Assembly (NCBI GenBank): GCA_013398175.1
Contig: VZRZ01005412.1
Span: 56,014 to 120,013, forward strand
Length of the DNA stretch: 64,000 bases
From: Climacteris rufus
Lineage: Eukaryota; Chordata; Aves; Passeriformes; Climacteridae
Reading direction: 5' to 3'
The translations under genes were made by a program, and so were the position numbers. Below are positions 54,579 to 64,000 of this stretch, piece by piece. The stretch's first letter is position 1, and each line of letters opens with the position of its first letter. Under the pieces are notes generated by a model, which was given only the letters and a program-made list of their open reading frames with translations, ran no database searches and was not told the DNA's origin.

Positions 54579-55786
54579 CTGTGCAGAGGAGCGTGGCTGA
54601 GAGCTGTAGCTGTGCCTGTCCCTTAGTGATTAAGAGAAAGTGGCTAATTAGTCACACTGGCTGAGCAGGATGTGCTGTGGCACAAAGGAAGGTGTTCAGG
54701 TGTCTCTTGTAACTTGGCTGGCCAAGTTACAGCCTTTATTTAATGTATATGCTTAAGATTTAGTGCCTTTGCTTTTACCAAGACTTCAAAAATCAGGTTT
54801 TCCCATCAAAACAAGCCCTCCCTTACCCCCCCCCGCCCAAAATTCCTCTTGAATGCTTTAAGCCTGACTCCTGCAGGCTGAGAGAGGGGGACTGGTGTCT
54901 GGTTTGGGGAGCAGCAGGTTGGTGCTGCTGCTGCTGCTGCAGAATTTCTTTCTTCATCAGGCCTGCTGGGTGAGCAGCTCCCTGAGGTGGGGCAGCTCTG
55001 GATTTTCCAACAGCAGTTCAAGGTGTAAATGATGCCCTTTAACCTTATTGGTGGGGGAAGCTGCCTCTAGCAGGGATTAATGGAAGGAGAATTTTTAATT
55101 GCTGGGAATCTCCTCATGAACCAAGGTTTGTTTTGGGCTGGGGGTGGTGTTTCCATGAGGAAGTTGGGTGGGAGAACACTGGAGGTTTGGAGCTGTTCAA
55201 GGGAACTGGTGGGACAACAAGCCTGATCCCAAATGGGGGGAGCACAGGGAGTGCTGCCCTCAGTGTGAGCACCAAGTGGGAATGTGGCATCCCAAAAAAA
55301 CCCAATTTCCTCTCCATCTTCCTGGACATGGAGGTCTGGAGTCAGAGTTCTCTGCTCTGTGTTCACTGGGCTCCCCCCCCCTCAGGCCTTGGGTTCCTTT
55401 TTTATAGCAGAGTTATGTTTTTTTCTCCTTTTTTCTCCCCTTTTGGGCAGAGTCTTGTAGGGTTGAAGAGGCCACGTGGAGGCTCCAGACAGTGCTGGAT
55501 GTGCAGGGCAGTTTTTATATAGAAATACCCTTAATATATTTACTAAATATGTGTCTGTAGTTAAACAGATCTGCTGCTGCTTTCCTTTAAATTCTTAGAG
55601 GACTATTACAGAAAACATCTCAGAGTATGGAGTTACTTTTTAGCCAAATTCTTTTATGATTGCATTACTTGAAACTTGCTGGAGAGCATTTGTTTTGTTA
55701 TACTAACTGGCCTATTTTGATATTGTGTTTCCTTATCCAGGGAGCTCTAGGTATGTTTTTCTGACTCTCTCCAATATTACAACATC

Positions 55787-55792
55787 AATAAA
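55787..55792 (+). terminator. UACA: Main poly(A) signal of UACA
   Basis: AATAAA is followed about 10-25 bp later by a T-rich downstream element (ttttcttctttttttttttt). This is the best 3' end for the transcript. Confidence 0.7.
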
Positions 55793-55810
55793 ACGTTTTC
55801 TTCTTTTTTT

Positions 55811-57564
55811 TTTTTGGATTGCAGTGTTCAATTCTGTTGAAGGTACAGAAATAGCAGCAGTGTTTTGAGCTGTAATAGGTGTGGATTGTGTAAATCCTGG
55901 ATAAACAGAGATCTCCAGGCCCTTGGAAGTGCTGAACAGAAATGTGGGGGGCTTGGGTCTGTGGAGGGGAAGGTTCAGCCTGGGCTGGGCTCTCAGGGCC
56001 ATTCCCAGGGCAGGGATGATCCCAGGGTTGGGAAAAGCCACCCGGAGGTCATGGAGCCTGGAACTGGTTGTTGGCACCGGGATCTGTGATGGAGCAGCTC
56101 TGACAGGGAATTCTGCCTCCTCTTTGTCTGGAGGGAGCTCCCTGGGAAATGGCTCAGAGTGCTGGGAAGTTGGAGTTTACTGCTTTTGTCATCCCGTGCC
56201 TGTGTTGCTCTGCCAACTCAGAAAATTGCCTTTTAATAGAAAAGCCATACCCATAATTGTCCCAGCCATTAGGTCAGATGGGTTTTACAGGAAGGGAAAA
56301 AGATGTTGAGCGTTTAAGGGCCATTAAATGGTGCAGGTTTTTATTGGTGGGCTCCAGCCTCCGAGGCAGCACGCTGCTGGGAGGGATATTTATTTTTACA
56401 TTTGCAGAGCAGGGGAGGGAATACATGGCAAAGGAAAATAGGACATGAAAATGGGCTGCTTTTCCACTCGGTGAACAGCTAGTTTTATTTCATAATAATT
56501 AGTTTTACACTTCATTAAGTGTTGGGGATTTTGCGTATATACTTTTAGAATACAGTGGAGAAGATTGAAAAATTCTCAGCAGGGCATCAAGTTACAGTTT
56601 ATAATGTAATGAGGGATTTCAGAGCGAGATGGGATCTGTCTGAGGAGGAGCAGCAGTAGGGTAAGAATTATTGTGAGTTCAGAGACACTCCTGGTCCTGT
56701 CTGCCTGGACAGCTTGCTGGAGTTCTGGTTTGGGAAGGTTTTGACTTCTGTACCCGTGGACAAAATTCCAAGGTGTCTGTCCCATCCCACTCCTGCTGAA
56801 AGGGAAAAAAAAAAGAGAAATCAGTGGGCACTGGGGCAGAGCCAGGCTGGGATGAGAGGGAGCTCCTGCAGGGGGTGAGGGCAGGGAGAGCAGGAGCTGG
56901 GGATTCTCCTGGGTTCCAGCTTCACCTGGGCAGGGGGAAAGGGACAAAACCACAGGAATTGGGGCAGCTTTGAAGAATTCTGCGTTTTGAAACTCTCCTG
57001 GAGGAGGATCTACAAAGAGCTGAGCAGGGGGTGCAGGCAGAGGGCTCTGGAGCTTCCCTGGCTCTGTTTCCACAGGGAATGCTCAGCCAGGGGCTGCTGG
57101 GGGCAGGGACAGAGCAGGGCAGGGTGAGGTGGGCTTGGGAAGGACTCAAACCTGCCCAGGTCACCTTTGCAGTAGCTGCAATACAATGGATGAGGAAGCC
57201 AGGGACACATTTGGAAGCAAATTGCACGGAACAAATAAACCAATCTGTTCCTCAAGTGCTCCTGTGCCTTTGAGAGTGCCGACCCTGAGTGTCTGCTGCA
57301 GGTTTTGAAGGATATTTTTATCCATTCTAATTGAGTTGTTGCTTTTATTTTTTTTTTCTCTAAGGTGAACTGAACAAAATCCACCCAGCACTGGGGGGCT
57401 GCTTGGGAGAGTCTGTCTGTAATCCCTGTGGCTGCAGGGGGAGGACATTCCAAATCCTCCCTTGGAAAAGGCTCTGGTGGCAGCTGCAGCCTGGCTGTGT
57501 CCCTGCCCACAGCAAGCAAGGAAAAGTCCTTTGGAGCCCTTTGGGGCACTTGTCCCTTGCTCCA
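55811..57564. other. GC-rich intergenic DNA, no gene recognised
   Basis: The open frames here are short or follow low-complexity composition. An AT-rich island at 56455-56590 stands out (see findings). 55960-56085 may be a much-decayed CR1 piece, but I could not confirm it. Confidence 0.5.
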
Positions 57565-57800
57565 GTCCCCATCCAGCCTTGGGCACTGCCAGGGATCCAG
57601 GGGCAGCCACAGCTTCTCTGGGCACCCTGTGCCAGGGCCTGCCCACCCTCCCAGGGAACAATTCCTGCCCAAAATCCCATCTGACCCTGGAAGTGTCCAA
57701 GGCCAGGCTGGATGGAGCCTGGAACAATCTTATCTCTGTCCCTTTTCCTGATATCCAACCTCAACCTCCTCTCCTTCGCCTTAAGGCCATTCCCCCTCAT
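57565..57800 (-). mobile_element. CR1 fragments with mixed orientation
   Basis: 57565-57685 and 57737-57800 read as complements of CR1 tails ('ttgggcactgccagggatcc'; 'gatatccaacctcaacctcc'). Between them, 57688-57735 reads as CR1 in plus orientation ('gtgtccaaggccaggctgga'). This is either nested insertion or a local rearrangement. Confidence 0.8.
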
Positions 57801-58056
57801 CCTGTCACTGTGGACACGCAGGGCATAAAGGTGGCATGAGTGGCACAACAGTGATTTTATTCCAAAATCATTTTAAATCCTCACAACACCTGGATTCTGC
57901 AATTCTGTGGAGCAACAGCTGCTCCTGTGCTCTCTGCCAGCAGCAGCCCCTCCACAGCGAGCAACAACCCCAGCACGATGTTCAACGAGCCACAGAAAAG
58001 GATCTTTTACCCAGCCCTGCTGCCCCTCCCCGGGCCGTGCTTGGAAACACCTGCTC
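57801..58056. other. Intergenic spacer
   Basis: Nothing recognised. Confidence 0.5.
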
Positions 58057-58590
58057 AGTTCCATCCCAGCTCTGTGGCTTCATCCCATCTCCATGGTTCC
58101 ATCCCAGCTCCGTGACCCCATCCCGGCTCCGTGACCCCATCCCAGCCCTGTGACCCCATCCCAGCCCTGTGACCCCATCCCGGCTCCGTGGCTCCATCCC
58201 AACTCCATCCCAGCTCTGTGACCCCATCCCAGCTCCGTGGCTCCATCCCAGCTCTGTGGCCCCATCCCAGCTCCATCCCAGCTCCATCCCAGCTCCGTGG
58301 CCCCATCCCAGCTCCGTGGCCCCATCCCAGCTCCGTGACCCCATCCCATCTCTATGACCCTATCCCCAGCTCCACGACTCCATCCCAGCTCCGTGACCTC
58401 ATCCCAGCCCCATCCCAGCTCCGTGGCCCCATCCCAGCTCCGTGACCCCATCCCATCTCTATGACCCTATCCCCAGCTCCACGACTCCATCCCAGCTCCG
58501 TGACCTCATCCCAGCCCCATCCCAGCTCCGTGGCCCCATCCCAGCTCCGTGACCCCATCCCATCTCTATGNCAGCTCCGTGGCTTCCCCC
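58057..58590 (+). repeat. Minisatellite of about 19 bp with a 107-bp higher-order unit
   Basis: The basic unit is close to 'ccatcccagctccgtgaccc'. From about 58270 on, variants are ordered into a longer unit: the variant 'ccatcccatctctatgaccc' recurs at 58341, 58448 and (partly) 58555, exactly 107 bp apart. An N at 58571 breaks the last unit. Open frames on both strands through it (Gly/Trp-rich on minus, Pro/Ser-rich on plus) are products of the repeat. Confidence 0.95.
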
Positions 58591-61500
58591 TCTCTCAGCA
58601 TTCCCCACCGCTGCTTTGCTCAGCCCTGGCATCCCGCCCCGCAGGAATTGGTGTCACTGGAAGGTTCCAGGCAGCTCTTTGGCCCTCAGCACTGGCAGTG
58701 AGGGGCTGTTTGCAGCCGAGCTGCTCCCTGGCATTCCCAGGGCTGGCGGCGCTGGAATCCCCGTCCCGCTCGTGTTCGAGAAACCCCAAACCTCTGCCCT
58801 GGGAAAGCTCATTTCTAGAAATAAGTGAAACGAGCCGCTGTCGGAGGCACATGTTCCTCATTTGGGCTTTATTGCTTGAACATGTCTGCAGGGGAGGGGT
58901 CCCGGGAGGCTCCCGGTGCCAGCCCCACACCTGGCCTGGGCCAGGAGCACCGGGGCCGCCCTTTCATCTCCCGGCTCCGCTGTGATTGGAACCACGGCTT
59001 GGCCGCAGATCAGACACGGCCAGCTCCAAACCATCCTGGGAGCTGGTTCCTGGAGGAAGCCCTGTGAGGCTGGGGGGGTTAGGGGTGGGTTTTTTTCCTT
59101 CTGGAGTGGTTGGATGGAGTTTATGTCCTGGCAGAGGCAGGAGAGCGTACAATGTGGTGAGCAGAGCTCGCAGCCAGCCCGGCCAAGGGCTGTAAATTAC
59201 GGCTTTAATTTCTGGGTTTATGGGCTCTTGTTGACTGCAGATCAATAGGAAAAAGGTGCACGGAGCCACCTCTTTTAATTAAAATGCTGCTGGGATTGGG
59301 CTGCGGCGAGGGGTGGGAGCAGAGCGGGAGGCGGTGCTGGGCAGGGTTTGTGTTCTCTGCTCGCTGCTCCTGTTTCCCAAGGCCAAGTTCCCCCAGGGAA
59401 TCCAACCTCAGAGACCCACGGGACCCCCTGAGCTGCAAGCACCACAAAGATCTCTGAGTCCAACCCCTGGTCCTGCTCAGACACCCCCAAATCCCACCCT
59501 GAGCGTCCCTGGTGTCCAAACGCTCCTGGAGCTCCGGCAGCCTTGGGAATGTGAGCACTGCCCGAAGCTGCCTCCAGCCCGGGCTGTGTTTGCACCTCAC
59601 ATCCCCAGCCAGCACACCTTGTTTTCCAGAGAACACGACCGCAGCGTGTTCCAGTGGAATCTTGTTTTAAAACAGCTCCAATTCCCTCTCGCCCACACTC
59701 GGGACACTTTCCCTGCAGCAGCATTTGGCCCCGAACAGGTGCAGCAATATTTTTCTTTCCGAAGACTTTCCAGAGCAGATCTCCCATCTGCACCAAAGCT
59801 TGTCTTTTCCTGCTCGTGGCCCTCCGACACGGCCCTAATTAAAGGCAGACACGAAACCCCAAGCCCAGTTTGTGTCCCATAATTCTTGGGAAAACGACCC
59901 ATCGCGTGAGATTGTTTGAAGTCTTAGTTAACCTTTAATCATTGGATGCCGAGTCTGGCTTTGATTTTGCTGCAGGAAAAAAAAAAATAAATAAAAAGAA
60001 TATTTTGCAAAATCTTCAGGAAGGAAGCGTGCCAATCCTGCGGCATCTCGGCGTGCTGGGAACGCTGTGCTTGGAATGTCTTCGCTGATAAAGTCTGGGC
60101 AATGAAGGCTTTTTCCATTTCCTTGCTTGGGTTCCGTCTGTTCTGTCTGAGGCATCCAGCAGCAGCGCTGCTGAAGGGCACTCCTGCCCTCCTGGCTGGG
60201 GTGGGTGAGCAGGATGGCTCAGCCCAGGGAGAGCCTGGGCTGGGCTGAGCGGGGTCCTGCAGAGCCACCTCCGGGTGTCAGAGCAGCAGAACCAGGAGTG
60301 TCAAACCCTCAGCACATTCCACGATAAATGCGGAGCCAAGAGCTCCTGGGCAGCCCGGCTGCCTGTTTGTTTTGCCTGCTGGGAGGTGCTGGCTGCGGGC
60401 ACGGGGCTGGGACGGCCGCCAGCACCACTGCCAGTGAGCCAGGGAAGAATTCCCCGCTCCCACCCAGGGCTGGAGGGGAGCTGGAGCTGGAGCTGGAGCC
60501 GGCACCTGCTCGGGGGCTGTGCACAATCTGCCTTCCAAGGGCCCTGGAGCAGTGCCTGGAGCTGGAAATGCCGGGGCTGCTCCCTTCAGGGTGAGCCCAG
60601 CACCCTCCTCCCGAACCCTGCAGCCCCGTGCTGCTTCTTCCTCCCCACCACAGTCCCTCCCCGGAGCCCTCACAGCTCCTTCCTTCTCCAGAGCAAGAGA
60701 ATAAACTCCCCGAGCTCCAGACAGGACCTGAGCGCTGCTGGAAGAGCTGGGCTGGGACAGGAGAGGGTGGGAGCGAGGGGAAGGTGCTCCCCACCTGCTT
60801 CCAGGTGCTGTTGGAAAACTCAGCCCTCCTTCCTGGGGAGGCTGAGCCCGCAGCTGCCCCGGAGCAGGTGAAGCTGTGGGGTGGCTGTGGGGACACCCAG
60901 GCTGTGGGATGGGCTCAGGGCCAGCGCTGCCCCGAGCCATGGCCGTGGGATGTGAACAGCGGGAATGTTCTCCCTGAAATGTTTTCCTCCTTCGTTCTGC
61001 TTGGCCTGGCCACCTGCAGTTTGGATATGAGAACAGAGGGGTATTGGGAGGGGGGAAAAGCCAGACTGGGCTGGATTTGGGAATCGAGGCCTTGTCAGTT
61101 GTGCATCCTTCCCTCCTGAGCCTCGCAGGGAATCTGTTCTCCCTGACCTGTCAGCACTGCCCTGGGCAGGCTCTGGGCTGTGAGCATCCCTGCTGAACCC
61201 TGCTGGAGCCGGGGTGGGATCACATCCCCCGTCCTGAGGGGTCCTACAGCTCACCTGAAGCTCCTGAGCCTTAAAACCGTTTCTTTACCCCCTGCTGAAA
61301 GGTCTGTGGGGCTGTCCTGGTCCTCTCCCAGGGGAGGGTGGGAAGCTGGGAGGGACATTTTGGCCTGGCTTGGGGGGGTTTGGGGTCCCCAGGTCTCTCT
61401 GGGCTCCGTGGCTCCCAATAAACCCTGCTGGGCTCTCTGGGGGGATGAGCAGGATGGGATTTGTGGGATGCAGTGGGAAGTGAGGCTGGGGAGAGCTCCG

Positions 61501-64000
61501 TGCTGCCGACCCCACACCCGCTGCCCTTTGCAGGGATGGGGATGCAGAGCCCTGGGCCGATCCCACGTTCACCAGGGACCATTCCCGGCTGTCGCTGGGC
61601 TGGGAGGGCTCACCCCGCTGGGTTTCTGGGCTGAACCAGCCGCCTTGGAGATGCCTGCGCTGCCTGCAGATGGTGCCAGAGACGGGACAAAGCCCAGCGC
61701 TGCTGCCGGGAGCGCGGGGAGCCGGGTAACAGCGGGAACGGGCGGAAAGGCAGCGCAAATCCCTGCCCAGGGGCTTCCAGAGGCTGCTGCCGCATCCCTT
61801 TTCCATCCTGTCCCTGGTTGGGATGGAGCAGGTGACCCCACGGCCCCTTCCATCCCGAGCCCTGCGCTGGCTCTGGGTTTGGGCTGCTCCATGAGCATCT
61901 CCCCTGGCTCTGGGTATCCGTGCACACGCTGCCATCCATCTCTCACTCCCGGTGTTCCACACAGATTACAGCCCATGGGGATGGTCGGGCAGGCTGTTGG
62001 ATCCCCCTTGCTGGAGAGCAGCCGTGGCTGCCAGGGCTCGCAGCTCTCCCAGCCGAGCTGTTGATCTCTTCATTTCCAGAGGTGTCACACTGCCTGTTTG
62101 TTTTCCTGTTCCAAGCACTGGCAGCTGCTCAGAAGTGGGGTCAGCTACAGGTTCTGATAAGGGAAATCCCGGGCGCTGCTGCTGCTGCCAGCACAAGCCT
62201 GCAGTGAGCACGGGCTGTGTTCGTGCTGGGAGCAGCGCAGGGCTCAGCTGGGCACGGCCTCTTGGGGCTGTGCATTGTTTAATTGGCATTTCTGGGCTGC
62301 ATCTGTCCCCTCTGAGAGGTGACCCCTCCTGCTGTGTCCCCAGAGCAGCACTTGCAGGAGCAGAGGCCGCCCCAGCGCTGGAGCTCTGGGCAGAGCCCAC
62401 CCGGCCGTGGATGTCTCAGCGCCAGGAGGCTCCTGCTGCTGCTGCTGCCCCGTGTGAGGGTGCTGGGGGCACAGCTGCCCCTGCCCTGCCCTGGGTGGGA
62501 TTTCTGTCCCGTGGCCAAGCCAGCTGGCTCCCGAACGGGGCAGCTCACGGGGGTGGCTGCTGCAGTTCAGCTTCGCTTTCTGTTTCTGGGGAGGTGAGAA
62601 CTTTACAGAGCTCAGTCATGGCCACGTGTGGCTGAGGCACTGCTGGGAGCCCAGCTGGGCCTGCCCTGCCTCTCTGGGAGCAGCTGGGGAGCGCAGGCAG
62701 CACAGGGAGCTGCCCCAGCAGCGCTGGAACAGGTTGACCCCTTTTCCCCCCGACAGGGCTGGCACCTTTTTAGGATCAAAGCTTTTCCCATTTGGTCCCT
62801 GTTCTTGGAGAAGCTCAATGTTTGCACTGCAGCCCTGAGTGATTCTGGCTCTGCTCCTGCCACCCAGCCCCACTCTGCCTTGTGAGCATCTCCTTGAAAC
62901 TGGAGTTTACAAAAATAAAACCTAGATTAAAGCCAGTGCAGCTGCCCTGAGGTTTAAATCGATGCTGGTATGATGTGCTGCCAAAGAGAGAATTACTCAG
63001 GAGTGTGGATTAGAGCTGTTTGTCTCCAGGAAGACCTGGTCTTCAAAGCCAGGGAATTTTCCCAGCTCTGGCTGGTGCATCTGCAGACACGAGGCTGTGG
63101 TGCCCTGCTCCGTGGGCAGCAGCCTGTCAGCTCTCTCGTTTTTATCTCAGCTTCTTCGTCTCCTTTCTTCTTCATCTCTTTCTTCCTGTCTGCTTTGCTG
63201 TTCTCCCATGCTCCTACTTTGGCTGGAATTTGCTGGCCAGGGCTGCCCCCCAGCCTTCCCTGGGCTGCCTCTCACCAGCTGTAAAAACTTCAAGGCTTTA
63301 AACAATATTTTCCTTCCTGTTGGGAGAGAGGTTCCATTTTTCGGTTGTGTTTGCTTGCTCTAAACAACCCACGCTCCTGCAGCACTGCTGAGGGTCCCCC
63401 TGCTCGGGGAAGGCTCAGGAAGGGCAGGTTTGGCTGAGCTCTGACAGGAGGTGCCTGTGCCGTGTCCCAGAGCAGCAGTGCCAGGGGAAGGAGGAGGGAT
63501 CAGCAAAGGGCTCACGGCAGGGCTGGGGCTCAGCAAAGCACCTGGGGCCGGGTTTTGCTCGCCCAGAGCCCAAGAGAGGCCTCTGCCAGGGCTGCAGCAG
63601 AGGGGCCGGTGCCTCTCGGGGCAGTGGGCAGCCCTGGAACCCTGGCCCAGGGGCAGGAGGTGCTGCTGCTCTCCCAGAGCTCCTGCACTTCCAGCTGCCC
63701 CTGTCCCGGGCTGGGGGGCCAGAGAGGCACAGCAGGGAGGGCCACAGTCCCTGCAGAGGGGCTGTGAGACAGAGCCAGGGCTCCTGTCCCTGCCCTGTGT
63801 GACCCTGGAGCCCTGCCCAGGAGTGCCCCAGGCTGCCAGGGCTGCCCGCTCCTGCTGGCCCCAGGATCCGGCCCTGGCCCTGGGTGCGGCTCCGGGGTCC
63901 TGCTGAGCCCCCCTGGCTCCCGGCCGAGCTCCGGCCCGAGGGGTTCTGGCTGCAGGAGGGGAGAGCTGGGGCTGCCATCCCCAGGGAGGGACGGAGGGAG
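58591..64000. other. GC-rich intergenic DNA to the right edge
   Basis: No gene was recognised. Many open frames exist but reflect high GC content; none shows a domain, and none continues through a believable exon chain. A CR1 piece at 59395-59572 is listed separately. By mammalian gene order the next gene on this side would be TLE3, but I see none of its exons. Confidence 0.5.
59395..59572 (-). mobile_element. CR1 LINE fragment
   Basis: It is the complement of a CR1 segment: 'tccaacccctggtcctgctc', 'agacacccccaaatcccacc' and 'gtgtccaaacgctcctggag'. Confidence 0.8.

Larger units (their letters stand above)
54231..55810 (+). other. UACA: UACA 3' untranslated region
   Basis: It runs from the stop codon to just past the AATAAA at 55787. 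It has AT-rich parts mixed with a CTG run near 54925 and contains no coding frame worth calling. An internal AATAAA at 54573-54578 could give a shorter form. The extent is inferred from the poly(A) signals. Confidence 0.7.

Noticed and set aside
57982..58558. Gly/Trp-rich frames on the minus strand and Pro/Ser-rich frames on the plus strand
   Set aside because: They are translations of the minisatellite of about 19 bp. They looked like a repeat protein at first but have no exon context.
60275..63978. Many GC-rich frames of 100-290 codons at the right end
   Set aside because: They overlap on both strands and show no domains, no splice-consistent chain and no similarity I recognise to TLE3 or LARP6.
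1..64000. CRISPR arrays, operons, prophage or plasmid features, and tRNA genes
   Set aside because: The DNA is vertebrate nuclear in character. The tandem arrays have no spacer-repeat structure, and no tRNA A/B box pair was noticed.

Overview
This window looks like nuclear DNA of a bird, most likely a songbird. It has multi-exon genes with GT-AG introns, CpG islands, many truncated CR1 LINE tails, passerine-style solo LTRs, GC-rich minisatellites and N-filled assembly gaps. Nothing bacterial, viral-genomic or CRISPR-like was seen.

Layout. (1) 1-27 kb is AT-rich and repeat-poor. On the minus strand it holds three exons of a gene with group A scavenger-receptor cysteine-rich (SRCR) domains: 6512-6374, 4446-4268 and 2662-2512. 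Splice phases agree across all three. The gene continues beyond the left edge. A CpG island at 13.86-14.93 kb, cut by a 468-base gap, is a candidate promoter for it, with a possible start codon at 14477-14475 on the minus strand. Two old CR1 fragments lie at 22.6 and 23.9 kb. (2) At about 27.0 kb the sequence switches to GC-rich DNA at the CpG-island promoter of UACA (plus strand). (3) 27.2-54.2 kb is the UACA coding region. I placed 18 of an inferred 19 coding exons, from ATG 27223 to TGA 54230. All phases are consistent except for one ankyrin exon of about 71 bp that must lie in the 558-base gap at 42242-42799. (4) A 3' UTR of about 1.6 kb ends near AATAAA at 55787. (5) 55.8-64 kb is GC-rich intergenic DNA with CR1 pieces and a minisatellite; I recognise no gene there.

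UACA (Nucling) is built from N-terminal ankyrin repeats (exons 2-8) followed by a very long coiled coil, mostly from one 2,676-bp exon. In mammals it acts in stress-induced apoptosis and binds the APAF1/procaspase-9 machinery. The most interesting new element is a likely alternative first exon at 36228-36275. It sits in its own GC-rich patch, encodes a Trp/Cys-rich N-terminus that splices in phase to exon 2, and is preceded by a 15-codon uORF whose stop overlaps the start codon (TGATG).

Other themes are short tandem repeats crowded against UACA splice sites (exon 1 donor, alternative exon donor, exon 3 acceptor, exon 7 acceptor), a Gln/Glu tract replacing part of the coiled coil, and one solo-LTR family present three times, one copy with a duplicated promoter block. 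Family assignments come from reading the sequence and from memory; no database search was run.
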